NCBI GenBank assembly: GCA_002737725.1
Contig: NSIP01000002.1
Coordinates: 124,001 to 188,000, forward strand
From: Rhodospirillaceae bacterium
GTDB taxonomy: Bacteria; Pseudomonadota; Alphaproteobacteria; Rhodospirillales; Rhodospirillaceae
Reading direction: 5' to 3'
DNA length: 64,000 nucleotides
The position numbers and the translations under genes were made by a program. A model generated the notes under the pieces. That model saw nothing but the letters and a program-made list of their open reading frames with translations, was not told where the DNA came from and made no database searches. Shown here in pieces: positions 1-8,414 of this stretch; the first letter of the stretch is position 1, and every line of letters starts with the position of its first letter.

Positions 1-6
1 AAGCCG

Positions 7-468
7 CTAAAGCTTTAATTTGAAGCCTGTGTGTGATTTCGTGAAGCCGAGCTGATCGTAGAGTCTGTGGGCGTCAGTGCGCTTAACGTCCGAGGTGAGC
101 TGTACCAACGCGCATCCCCTGCTGCGCGCGCGATCAATCGCCCACTTTATCGCTACAGTGCCTAGGCCCTAGCCCCGGCGTTGCGAGGCAATGCGAACCG
201 CCTCGATCTCGCAGCGGGTCGACCCCTGTCGCGACAACCCCGGAATAAACGTAAGCTGAAAGCAACCAACGATTTCGTTTTGATCTTCCACGACCCACAG
301 TTCGTTATTCGGGTCGGCCTCAATGGCGGCGAACGCACGCAGGTATTGCTCACGCGCTAAGTCAAATGAACCATCGCGCGCTGCGCCGAGCGTGTCATCA
401 GCGTGCAATACCACAATATTCGCTAGATCAAGAACTGTGGCTTGCCGGAAGCTTGGTTTCACATTCAC
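7..468 (-). pseudogene. GNAT N-acetyltransferase interrupted by an in-frame TAG
   Basis: Reading from the ATG at 468 gives 153 codons in a single frame to a TAG at 7-9, with one internal TAG at 169-171. Upstream of it lie the GNAT beta strands (NELWVVEDQNEIVGCFQL) and the start of motif A (RIASQRRG). Downstream the same frame gives GLGTVAIKWAIDRAR and then the terminal DAHRLYDQLGFTKSH, so motif A is split exactly at RRG-stop-GLG. The family usually has Gln, Lys or Arg there, and CAG to TAG would be a single transition. The ATG overlaps the stop of the preceding nitrilase-like gene (ATGA at 465-468), so the gene was translationally coupled to it. A product ending at residue 99 would lack most of the acetyl-CoA site. 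It is probably inactive unless the amber codon is suppressed. Confidence 0.85.
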
Positions 469-1643
469 GCCCCTGGGGCCTTAATAATGCCGCGCGCCAG
501 CAGGTCTTCAATCACGCGCGCCTTGATCGGGTCGTAATCTTTCGCTGTCTGCAGAGGCGTCTTGGCAAGCGCATCAACCGGGAAGAATTTGGCTTGGTCG
601 TAACCGAGCTTGTGAACGGGCACTTGCAATTCTGCCAGCCAATTTTGTGAACTCGGCGTTGTGCGGGCTTTGCGCAAGGCATCGATATCGATAGTCGCGG
701 TCACAAATCCTTCGTCACCGTCAGCGGCCGTCGCCAGGGCTTTTCCTGTATAGTCGATGATCTCGGAAGGAATGCGCGCTTGTAACGGAGCGGCTTCATC
801 TTCGCCGACAGGACCCAAATTTGAGAGCAAGACATAGGACATATTCTCATAAGCGCGCACGCGGCGAATTTGCGTGCGAATGTCGGGTGGCTGAACACCA
901 GGAGGTGCTGGCGAAGCGGTTGGGTTCAGCAGGACCTCGGCACCATTAAACACGAAGTTGCGCGCCATCTCGGGCCAGTTCACGTCGAGTGCCACAATCG
1001 ATGCCAAGCGCCCAATCTCGGTATTGGCCACGGGGAAAACTGACTCAGGCCCCATTTTATCAAGCCACTCAGTCCATACATCGCTTGGTCGAGACTTCGT
1101 GGTGAGGTCATAAAGTTTACGGTAGTTCAAAACCACGTCGCCGGATGGCCCAAGGATCACGCCCGACAGGAAATAGCGATCTGGAAACTGAGGGATAATT
1201 TCGGTGGTGTTAAATCCGACAAACGCTTTTGCTTTTTGGGCAGCTTTGGAGATGCGGTCGGTTTCTTTGCCAGGCACACGTAGCGAGGCTTTCATCCAAT
1301 CTTTAACGCCAGGCCCACCTTCGGCGGCTTGCAGACAAAACTCAGAGAATGAATACAACTTTGCGCCAACTTCATCGGCACCGCGTTCGATAAACTTAAC
1401 AACGCGATCAAGATTTGCATTTAACGCATCGGCGCGAAACTTCCCGGATTTGTCGAATGTGGGGGTAACACGCGTTTGCACGCAGCTTGCTTTGTAAGGC
1501 TCAATCTTTTTGCCACTGGCACTCAGAGAATTTACTACGCGTGTCGTGCCGATCTCTTCGGCCTGGGCGCTGGAAATCAATGACGCGCCTGCCGTGAGGG
1601 TGGCGGTTGTCTTCAAAAGGTTGCGGCGCGTTGTATCGGTCAT
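465..1643 (-). CDS. Exported nitrilase-fold (carbon-nitrogen hydrolase) protein lacking the catalytic cysteine
   Basis: The 392 aa protein starts with a twin-arginine signal (TTRRNLLKT, residues 4-12, then a hydrophobic stretch ending near SAQA at 28), so it should be exported folded. The rest follows the nitrilase superfamily: Glu101 in YSFSEF and Lys176 in NYRKLYD match the Glu and Lys of the catalytic triad. At the nucleophile elbow, where the family has a Cys-Tyr-Asp motif, this protein has VALDVNWPE, so Ala218 replaces the cysteine. That argues against amidase or nitrilase chemistry and for a binding or regulatory role, or a changed reaction. It overlaps the upstream TRAP receptor gene by ATGA (1640-1643) and the downstream GNAT gene by ATGA. 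Fold assignment is firm; function is unknown. Confidence 0.88.
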   Translation of the reverse strand: MTDTTRRNLLKTTATLTAGASLISSAQAEEIGTTRVVNSLSASGKKIEPYKASCVQTRVTPTFDKSGKFRADALNANLDRVVKFIERGADEVGAKLYSFSEFCLQAAEGGPGVKDWMKASLRVPGKETDRISKAAQKAKAFVGFNTTEIIPQFPDRYFLSGVILGPSGDVVLNYRKLYDLTTKSRPSDVWTEWLDKMGPESVFPVANTEIGRLASIVALDVNWPEMARNFVFNGAEVLLNPTASPAPPGVQPPDIRTQIRRVRAYENMSYVLLSNLGPVGEDEAAPLQARIPSEIIDYTGKALATAADGDEGFVTATIDIDALRKARTTPSSQNWLAELQVPVHKLGYDQAKFFPVDALAKTPLQTAKDYDPIKARVIEDLLARGIIKAPGA

Positions 1644-2671
1644 GGCTTGGTCTCCGCTTTTAATGGTCGCTGCAAATAGGCGCGCTTTCCTTCGACCACG
1701 CGATCATAAAGCTCCTGTGCCCTACCGCCAGCCTGAGATATAAGTTCATGATAAACCTGAGCTGTGGCTGTCTTCCAACGCGCGCGAGCTTCGGGCGAGA
1801 GTTCTTGGCCGCGGACACTGCCAGCCGCCATAGCGGTTTTCATCTCGCGTACACTGTCGACTCGAATGCCGTTGCGAGCCTCACGTGTGGCGGGAAAGCC
1901 GGCGTCGACAATGCGCTGATGTTCTGGCGTCAGTGCATTCCACCATTTGGAGTTGGTAATGATGCCGAGCATTGACGTGGTGTGTCGAGTAAAGGTGTAA
2001 TTGGGGGCGTCTCGGTTCGTTCCTGTCATCAGGTAAATGAGGTCGTTGGTCTCGCCTGCGTCAATCAGGCCAGTTTGCAACGCGGTCACAATGTCTGTGA
2101 GTGGAATCTGAATCATATCTGCGCCCAAATCGCGTGCAATGATTTGCGAGGCCGGGTCGATCAGCGCGCGGAATCGCATATTTTTCATCTGCGGCGGCTC
2201 GGTGATTGGTGTGCGGCCATAAATGCCATGCCAAACTTGACCATAGTGTCGCAAGCCCACCATGCCGTGTTCGTGCAGTAGATCGTTCAGCAGTGGAATC
2301 AGGAAATTGTCGTATACAAAATCTACCTCGTCCCAGGTATCGAACAGGAACGGGGCATTCAGCAACGTAAATTCGGGGACCGCAGTAGCAATGGATGCAT
2401 AGCCCACGCCCACCAATTGAACGCGTTCGCGGCGCAGCGCGTTAAAGATGTTCTCGTCCGCCCCCAGTTCGCCTCGTGCCAGTACTTTGACATCGAAGGG
2501 CGCGCCCGGCGCATTCTTGAGCGCATCGCCCCAGCCATTGTAAAATTTATCCGACGACAGCTGCAGCATCGAGAAGGCTGCAATCGTAGCCGGAATTTTT
2601 TCACCCGCAACTGCGCTCGTGAGGGCCCCGAAGTAAAACGCAGTTACTGCCAGGGTGAGAAGCCTGAACAT
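1640..2671 (-). CDS. dctP: TRAP transporter solute receptor, DctP family
   Basis: A 343 aa periplasmic binding protein with a Sec signal peptide (residues 1 to about 22). Such receptors deliver carboxylate-type ligands to a DctQ-DctM permease. Diagnostic features are RGELGADEN near 66-74, NAPFLFDTWDEVDFV near 105-119, the ligand-arginine segment MRFRA (Arg168) and TDIVTALQTGLIDAGE at 192-207. No permease genes adjoin it; the only pair in the window is at 36239-38148. It lies between the fused hydrolase gene (12 bp away) and the nitrilase-like gene (overlapping), so its ligand is probably a substrate or product of this gene run. It resembles the receptors at 17805-18815 and 46057-47106. Confidence 0.93.
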   Translation of the reverse strand: MFRLLTLAVTAFYFGALTSAVAGEKIPATIAAFSMLQLSSDKFYNGWGDALKNAPGAPFDVKVLARGELGADENIFNALRRERVQLVGVGYASIATAVPEFTLLNAPFLFDTWDEVDFVYDNFLIPLLNDLLHEHGMVGLRHYGQVWHGIYGRTPITEPPQMKNMRFRALIDPASQIIARDLGADMIQIPLTDIVTALQTGLIDAGETNDLIYLMTGTNRDAPNYTFTRHTTSMLGIITNSKWWNALTPEHQRIVDAGFPATREARNGIRVDSVREMKTAMAAGSVRGQELSPEARARWKTATAQVYHELISQAGGRAQELYDRVVEGKRAYLQRPLKAETKP

Positions 2672-2683
2672 TGCAACGATCAG

Positions 2684-4387
2684 TTAGTCCAAAGCCGCAA
2701 GAAATGCGCTGGCACGATCTTCGACTTTGGGCGGACGTACGAGCGTTGCGCCCGATTTAAGTTTCTTGGCTGCGTGCTCGGCTTGGGCGTAGCGTGCATC
2801 CTCGCTGACGGTACAAACCATCGTGGGCGCAGTTACGGCTAGCAACAAGGCTGCCACATCAATCTCAAGCGCGGCCAGAATGGGCTCAGCGTAATGATCC
2901 CATTGTTTCAGGGTATCAACCACCCGACCATGCAATCGCGGCCCACCCATGCGCGGTTTTATTTTACGAATGGCTTGCGCGGCGCCATCGTACCAAGGCC
3001 ACTGTGCTTCTTGGTCCCGGATCATGTGGAAACATTTATGCAAATGTCCGCCCTCGCGCGAAGGGCGCAGATCGGGGCAATAGTTAATCCGCATTTCGGT
3101 GCGTTGATCGGCGTCGGCCACCATCACGGCATCAAGAATGAGTTTATTCACCAGTGCCGCGTGCGAGGCCGCAAAGCACACGGCATGGGCCGTGCTCATG
3201 CCCTCGGCAATCACGTCCACTTGACCCAAGCCCAATGATTCAACCACGCGCGCGATGGTGTCGGCGTAGGTTTGCGGCGTGGGTTGCGATAGCGGACTTG
3301 ATTCACAACATCCCGGCAGATCAATGCCATACACAGGGCGATCTTGCGCTAAGGCCAGCAAAAGATGTTCGTCTTGGCGGGCTGAGCCGGGGAGATCTGG
3401 CAAAAATATAATCGGGCGTTTGGATCCGCTACCCGCGCGTCGCACTAACACCTGGCCTTGCGGGAAGTTGACGTAGCTGTTGGTCGTGCGACCGATGAGG
3501 GCCGGTTGCTTTAAGGGATCGGGCGGCGTGAAGTTTGCCGCACCCTTGAAGTCGGCGTACTCGTTAAATATTTCGCGCAGCCGTGTTTTCCATTTGTCAC
3601 GATCAGGCGCCAGGCTTTCTTTTGTCACGCCGTCCGGCAGTGGATTGGGCAGTGCAGATAAATAGCTATGGAGAACGTCGTCTTGCCGCGCCATTACTAT
3701 AGTTCGCGCTTTCAAAGTTTTGATCACAGGTAGTGCCACATAGCGCATCGCGCCCGCATAGGCGTCGGAGAAGTGCGGCCCCGCCATGAACAAATCCAAG
3801 CTGTACTCGTGAAGCGCGCCCATGTCTTTGCCGTGGGTAGGCTGCCGCCCCTCCTTGGTTTTTGCAAACCACGGAAACCAGCGCTGGAAGTCGAGCACAC
3901 GGGTCCACTCTTCTGCCAAGTGCCCACCGGAATCACTCACAACAAAAGGCTTCATGTAACTGGCAATGAAAGCTGGGTCGGCACCGCCGGGGGGCAACGA
4001 CAACCCGTCTAAGATGGCAACGGCTACGCGTTCAGGGTGTTTAGCCGCAAACGCCAAAGTGATTTTGGAACTGGTGTGAAATCCATAAACAGGGCAGCGC
4101 TGAACGCCGAAAGCGCCAATCGTTTCAGCTAAGGCTGTACCGAAATCGGGGATTTCAAGTTGCCGACCATGATCGAGCGGTGTGGAATTACCGTACCCAG
4201 GTGTATCAATCGCGATCACGGTGAACTGATCAGCGAATTCTTTGAGCAGTGGGATATGCAACACCGAGGAGCGCGGCGAATCGTGCAGCAGAATGATCGG
4301 TGGTCCCGACCCCGCCATGCGGTAATGAACCTGACCGTTGCCGACGTTGACGAAGCCTTTTTTAATGGTCGCGTCCTTGGCTGCCAT
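2684..4387 (-). CDS. Fused tandem alpha/beta hydrolase (two domains, one with an atypical nucleophile)
   Basis: At 567 aa this is about twice the usual size of the family and contains two complete alpha/beta hydrolase modules. Module 1 (about 14-280) opens with VHYRMAGSGPPIILLHDSP and has the DTPGYGNS turn. Module 2 (about 305-567) opens with VLVRRAGSG and has the IDLPGCCES turn. At the nucleophile elbow module 2 has EGMSTAH with Ser398. Module 1 has YGFHTSSK, placing His104 where the family has serine. So module 2 may be catalytic while module 1 is atypical or structural. No signal peptide is seen, so it is probably cytoplasmic. It sits between the bicupin and TRAP receptor genes in the same orientation. 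The substrate is unknown. Confidence 0.88.
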   Translation of the reverse strand: MAAKDATIKKGFVNVGNGQVHYRMAGSGPPIILLHDSPRSSVLHIPLLKEFADQFTVIAIDTPGYGNSTPLDHGRQLEIPDFGTALAETIGAFGVQRCPVYGFHTSSKITLAFAAKHPERVAVAILDGLSLPPGGADPAFIASYMKPFVVSDSGGHLAEEWTRVLDFQRWFPWFAKTKEGRQPTHGKDMGALHEYSLDLFMAGPHFSDAYAGAMRYVALPVIKTLKARTIVMARQDDVLHSYLSALPNPLPDGVTKESLAPDRDKWKTRLREIFNEYADFKGAANFTPPDPLKQPALIGRTTNSYVNFPQGQVLVRRAGSGSKRPIIFLPDLPGSARQDEHLLLALAQDRPVYGIDLPGCCESSPLSQPTPQTYADTIARVVESLGLGQVDVIAEGMSTAHAVCFAASHAALVNKLILDAVMVADADQRTEMRINYCPDLRPSREGGHLHKCFHMIRDQEAQWPWYDGAAQAIRKIKPRMGGPRLHGRVVDTLKQWDHYAEPILAALEIDVAALLLAVTAPTMVCTVSEDARYAQAEHAAKKLKSGATLVRPPKVEDRASAFLAALD

Positions 4388-4463
4388 ACACCCTCCGAAA
4401 CAATATGATCGCGCGGTACCCTAGCGGGCGCGCATCGCTTTCGCGACTCTATAATCGGCTGGG

Positions 4464-5321
4464 CTAATAGGGCAAAGCCGTATCGTAAGGCGCGGTTGCC
4501 AAGGGCTGTAGCTGAGGGGGTAGAATGGGGTTATGGGCGGGGGCCCAATCAATCGGAGTCTCGGACTCTGACCAGACTGTTGTCAGCGGGCCACCTTTGC
4601 AGCGAAACAGGCCAAACAACCCTTTGAGCGTGCCCACGGGCCCATGTTCGATGTTCGCAGGACGCCAGAAATATGCGCCTGGCTTCAACGTGCCCATGGG
4701 CATGGAAATCTCGCCGTCTAACAGGAACACTTCTTCAACAACCGGGTGCGTTTCAGTGCGACCATGAGTCATCTTCTTGGGGTTATCAGGTCCAAATTGC
4801 AGCAACCAGGTGCGCTCGCCGGTCTTGGGGTCTTCGCGCAGCAGTTTTCGCCCGGCATTGTTGGCGATGGCCGCGACTACCGGATCGCTGGGTTGACCCC
4901 AGCTCATTTTTTCGCTCTCGATTTTGGCGATCAATCGCGCTGGGTCGTAAAGCCCTACAGGCGCGTCACCCAAAATGGTGCGATGTTCGCCCTCATGGAA
5001 CGTTATCACGCTGGCGCCCTTTGGGCTATTCATGCTTGGGCGTGGCATACCTGCAGGCAAGTGAGCATAGTCACCTTTGCAATATTCTACGCTGCCAACC
5101 CAGAGCGCGCCGTTGAGCACGTAGAGCTCTTCATCGCTATTGAGGTAATGGGACTCAGGCAGGCTCCAGCCTGGGGGATATTTCATAATGACACTGACGG
5201 CCTTGCTGTCGGCATCGTACGACAGCGCCTTTGCTAAAGCTCCCGGACGTGACGAGTCTTCACCGAGCGTTTTCCAGGGCAACACTTGTGTTTGAATAAA
5301 CTCAATGTGTGGGCGCGCCAT
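4464..5321 (-). CDS. Two-domain cupin protein
   Basis: A longer reading frame extends to 5387, but the ATG at 5321 (MARPHIEFIQTQVLPW) is one base after the stop of the preceding gene and is the likely start, giving 285 aa. Cupin module 1 lies around residues 35-110, with LPESHYLNSDEELYVLNG carrying the first metal motif (His and Glu) and LPAGMPRPS near the second. Module 2, about 165-260, has HPVVEEVFLLDGE and FWRPANIEHGPVG. The layout resembles ChrR-type or dioxygenase-like bicupins. It may be a metal-dependent dioxygenase or isomerase acting with the monooxygenase and VOC proteins upstream, but no substrate can be inferred. It ends with TAG. Confidence 0.85.
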   Translation of the reverse strand: MARPHIEFIQTQVLPWKTLGEDSSRPGALAKALSYDADSKAVSVIMKYPPGWSLPESHYLNSDEELYVLNGALWVGSVEYCKGDYAHLPAGMPRPSMNSPKGASVITFHEGEHRTILGDAPVGLYDPARLIAKIESEKMSWGQPSDPVVAAIANNAGRKLLREDPKTGERTWLLQFGPDNPKKMTHGRTETHPVVEEVFLLDGEISMPMGTLKPGAYFWRPANIEHGPVGTLKGLFGLFRCKGGPLTTVWSESETPIDWAPAHNPILPPQLQPLATAPYDTALPY

Positions 5322-5322
5322 C

Positions 5323-5877
5323 TTAGTTTTCTGCCACGGCGGGGTCAGGTTTGCGTCGCAGCGCCCATGCGGTTGCCAGCACGGCACCGGCGCCTGTCAT
5401 GATCGCCAGAATTTGAATAATGCGTTCAACAATCGGAATGGCGCCAATGAGGGCCAGCGCCAAAAAGCCCATCAGGGTCCAGCCCACGCCTTCTGGCAGC
5501 TTAGAAAGTCCGGCCGCATTGACGCTGCCGGCCAGGATGTCCATATCGCCCCGGACATTCATGTCGCTGCCAAGCCAAACTTCGCCGCCTGCAAGATCGC
5601 CGTCACCGGTCACTCCGATATCAAGTTCGATCCGTCCGGCCGCAATCTTCAATTCGCCCGCCGCTCCACCCAGCACACTCGCGTGCGAATCCTTCACGGC
5701 AATGCGGCCGCCAAAGCCGATGATGTCGCGCACATCCTTGGTTACGATTACCACATCCTTGGCGGCATCGACTGTTATTGCCGTTTGCGCGTAAGGGGTA
5801 TTCCCCACGTTATCTTGGGCGTGTGCGCTCGAAAGGGCGAAAGCCAGGCTCGCCAATATGCGAAAGATCAGTTTCAT
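5323..5877 (-). CDS. Exported glycine-rich beta-repeat protein with two C-terminal membrane segments, unknown function
   Basis: Unrecognised 184 aa protein. A signal peptide (1 to about 21, ending SSAHA) precedes a region of about 90 residues of short repeated strands rich in Gly, Asp and Val (GELKIAAGRIELDIGVTGDG, then VWLGSDMNVRGDMDILAGSV). This periodicity resembles bactofilin-like or adhesin-like beta-solenoids. Two hydrophobic helices follow (about 128-150 and 153-174), ending in a short basic tail (ALRRKPDP). It would present a small beta-solenoid in the periplasm, anchored by its C-terminus. It lies 4 bp after the 104 aa gene and 1 bp before the bicupin, so all are probably on one transcript. 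Confidence 0.7.
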   Translation of the reverse strand: MKLIFRILASLAFALSSAHAQDNVGNTPYAQTAITVDAAKDVVIVTKDVRDIIGFGGRIAVKDSHASVLGGAAGELKIAAGRIELDIGVTGDGDLAGGEVWLGSDMNVRGDMDILAGSVNAAGLSKLPEGVGWTLMGFLALALIGAIPIVERIIQILAIMTGAGAVLATAWALRRKPDPAVAEN

Positions 5878-5881
5878 CCCG

Positions 5882-6196
5882 TTACTCCTTTTCCAACTTC
5901 ACACGCGCCTCATGAGTTGAGCGGAACAATCGCCGGATGAGGGCGTCGCGCTTGGAGGCGCGGTCGTCTTCAGCATCTGTGTCGGGTTGCCATGATTCAA
6001 GATCGGTGCGGGTCAGCACGCCCTTGGCATTTAAGATTCGTTCCATCGCATCAAATCGGTCGAACAACACCGACACCTCTGTTGCCAAAGCTAAAATCAT
6101 GGCGTGCATTTGATCCATGTTGGGGTCTGCAAAATACTGCGGGCGTGTTCCTTGCGCCACGCGTGGCGTTTGAATTTGTGTGCGCGTCTTGGTCAC
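5882..6196 (-). CDS. Small coiled-coil protein, unknown function
   Basis: The likely start is the GTG at 6196, one base after the TAA of the methyltransferase gene. The open frame runs further upstream to an ATG at 6238, but that would overlap the methyltransferase by 40 bp. The product has 104 aa: a basic N-terminus (TKTRTQIQTPR), an amphipathic helix (MHAMILALATEVSVLFDRFD, MERIL) and a charged C-terminal helix ending KLEKE. It has no signal peptide or membrane segment. No family is recognised. Tight spacing on both sides supports it as a real gene in the run. Confidence 0.65.
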   Translation of the reverse strand: MTKTRTQIQTPRVAQGTRPQYFADPNMDQMHAMILALATEVSVLFDRFDAMERILNAKGVLTRTDLESWQPDTDAEDDRASKRDALIRRLFRSTHEARVKLEKE

Positions 6197-6197
6197 G

Positions 6198-7379
6198 TTA
6201 CTTCGATACGCCCGCGTACCAGGCCTGCCCGCCGCCACGGGTTGAGCCCATAAACTTCTTATTTTCGACTTCCACCGCGGAGGTTAGCGCATTGGCTTGG
6301 GCCACGCCCGGGCCGTTGCCTTCGAAATACTTGGTCGGATCGAAACCAGCAGCGACTGCGACATCTTTTAATTCAAGATCGTGGACGCCCCCCCAGAAGG
6401 GCTCATTATTATTGTATGTGTCCCAATCGCGAACAAATTGGTTCCAGGGGTCGACGCCTTTGTAAGGCGGTAATTCCGAGCAGAGAAATAACCCACCAGG
6501 TCTGAGCGCCCTGAAGGCTTCCTTGAAAATATTAAACGTGGCGTTGCGCGATGTCTCATGCAGCGTGGCCAAGCAACAGACGAGATCAAAGCTTTCGTCG
6601 GCAAAGCTCATGTGTTCAGCGTTCATTTGATGAAAATGGATCGGCAATCCCCAAGACTCGGCGCGCGCATGGGCGTAACGAAGCAAGGCGGCCCCCACAT
6701 CAATGCCGTGAAGGTCTGCTTCTGGGAACATTATTGCCAGGCCCCCCGTTGAACCGCCAGCGGTGCACCCAATCTCGAGAATTTTTTTCGGTTTCAAGTC
6801 AGGGCGCACGCGGCTCACCATCATGGCGGCGGCTTTGCCAATGCCATCCATGCGTGGGCCAAACAGGCCTTGGGTATAAATGAACGCGCCACGGTCATAG
6901 AGCGCGCCTGCCGTGACATCGCCGGGGAGTAAGTCAGCAGAATAGCCCCCAGGGGTTGCGTGATTATCGTTGTGCTTAATGTAGCCAGGCATCTCAAAGT
7001 TGGGGTCGAGCGTCAATGAGCCCGTTGTTTTTCCACGTGCAATGTTTTGGGCAACATCGATTAAGTCTGGCAGTTGTCGTTGAATGCTCTCATCGACAGC
7101 ATTCCACATCATTTCTTGAATGGTGCGCTGAAACGAACTGGTCATTTGATAATACGGCTGGCGAACCATTTCCTTGCGAATCTCATGCCGGTCGGCAGGC
7201 GCCCGCTCATGGGTTTGCTGAAACGCCGGCAGAACATGCTTGTCGTAGACAGCCTTATTGCCAGGCGTGATGTCATTCAAGACATGCTTACCCAGTTGAT
7301 TAATAAACGCCTGACGTGCCGCTTCATCCAGCGTTGCGCTGGGCAGGACGGCGTGGGGCATTTGCTTCAAAGCAACCAT
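6198..7379 (-). CDS. Class I SAM-dependent methyltransferase
   Basis: The 393 aa protein has a helical N-terminal half of about 190 residues that I do not recognise, then a Rossmann methyltransferase domain. Motif I is KKILEIGCTAGGSTGG (199-213). The acidic motif II is LHGIDVG (223-229), the motif IV region is ESFDLVCCLATLHE, and motif post-II is FRALRPGGLFLCSELPP. This resembles UbiE/COQ5-type enzymes acting on small molecules. The neighbouring monooxygenase, VOC protein and bicupin suggest methylation of an intermediate of a degradation route; that is inference from context only. Confidence 0.88.
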   Translation of the reverse strand: MVALKQMPHAVLPSATLDEAARQAFINQLGKHVLNDITPGNKAVYDKHVLPAFQQTHERAPADRHEIRKEMVRQPYYQMTSSFQRTIQEMMWNAVDESIQRQLPDLIDVAQNIARGKTTGSLTLDPNFEMPGYIKHNDNHATPGGYSADLLPGDVTAGALYDRGAFIYTQGLFGPRMDGIGKAAAMMVSRVRPDLKPKKILEIGCTAGGSTGGLAIMFPEADLHGIDVGAALLRYAHARAESWGLPIHFHQMNAEHMSFADESFDLVCCLATLHETSRNATFNIFKEAFRALRPGGLFLCSELPPYKGVDPWNQFVRDWDTYNNNEPFWGGVHDLELKDVAVAAGFDPTKYFEGNGPGVAQANALTSAVEVENKKFMGSTRGGGQAWYAGVSK

Positions 7380-7460
7380 GGCTGGCCTCTGAAGAGTTGC
7401 TGAAAACTGGCCAAATCGTATCGCTCAACGCCGGCTAGAACAAGGCGATGTTCGACTAAT

Positions 7461-8399
7461 TCAGGTCTCGATCAAATGATGAATAACGCCGTGTGGTGCG
7501 CGAATCGTCAAGGATTGCGCTTCGCCATAGGGTGACAGCGAGGTTGAGGCCACTGGGGCTAAAATCTCAGCACCAAAGGCCTTGGCTTCGCGGGCGTGGT
7601 CATGGATATGGTCGACGAACAACGTGCCACCCGCCAGGCCACGGTTAGGAAACACCGCCCGACTTTTGAGCGACGCATAGGCGCCCTTCGGCAAGCCATA
7701 GTGGATGATGCCGAAGTAGGGTTCGGACTTCTTCATACCGATGTTCTTGGCCCGGAGCTGTAATTTGTGCGGTGTGCCCACCAGCTTCGAGAAACTGGGG
7801 TCGTCGATGGCGTATTCATGCACGACAGATAAGCCCAGCACTTTTTCATAGAACTCGACGACCTTCGGTTGGTCTTCGACGGGGCTTGAAACACTCTGGG
7901 GTTCAGAAAACAAAGCGCCCGTCACTGTCGCAAAATCCTTAAAAAACTCCTTTGGCCCACTGATCAGCGCCGTCACAACTTCATCAGGCCCCCATAAATG
8001 GCCTTCGATGAATTTTCCGTTGGGCAGGTCGTACTCAGAAATATCATCTTTCAGCTTGAAGCCTTTGGATTGCAAGTGCGCGTTGGCAGCGGTGAAATCT
8101 GGGACGTAAAAATCGATCACCTTCAAGGCGTCGCAATCAAAGCCCGAGGTGCGGCTGCGGATCACGGTGGGCGAGATCGGATCAAATTGAACTAATCTCA
8201 CGCCGAAATGCGTTTTGGGCGTTTCCATCAGAACTGTTTGTGCCCCATGTCCCTCTAGGCCCCAAAGCGCCTTGACTTGTGTACGGTCCAGCTGCTGCTG
8301 GGCAACCACCTTCATGCCGAACACGCCCTCGAATAACGCGCGCTGAGCCGGAATGCTTTCGCACGAGATGATAGGGCCGTGAATAAAGCGAACACTCAT
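7461..8399 (-). CDS. Two-domain VOC (glyoxalase/dioxygenase-fold) protein
   Basis: The 312 aa protein holds two paired beta-alpha-beta-beta-beta modules of the vicinal oxygen chelate fold. Module 1 begins RFIHGPIISCESIPAQRALF and contains IDFYVPDFTAANAHLQSKGF. Module 2 contains KVVEFYEKVLGLSVVHEYA and ends with FVDHIHDHAREAKAFGAE and APHGVIHHLIE. Family members are metal-dependent extradiol dioxygenases, lyases, isomerases or resistance proteins; the metal ligands cannot be placed reliably by eye. It lies 15 bp downstream of the FAD monooxygenase gene, a pairing often seen where a hydroxylated ring is then cleaved. This is suggestive, not proof. Similar two-module genes lie at 13298-14185 and 18835-19872. 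Confidence 0.85.
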   Translation of the reverse strand: MSVRFIHGPIISCESIPAQRALFEGVFGMKVVAQQQLDRTQVKALWGLEGHGAQTVLMETPKTHFGVRLVQFDPISPTVIRSRTSGFDCDALKVIDFYVPDFTAANAHLQSKGFKLKDDISEYDLPNGKFIEGHLWGPDEVVTALISGPKEFFKDFATVTGALFSEPQSVSSPVEDQPKVVEFYEKVLGLSVVHEYAIDDPSFSKLVGTPHKLQLRAKNIGMKKSEPYFGIIHYGLPKGAYASLKSRAVFPNRGLAGGTLFVDHIHDHAREAKAFGAEILAPVASTSLSPYGEAQSLTIRAPHGVIHHLIET

Positions 8400-8414
8400 G
8401 AAACTATTCTTTCG

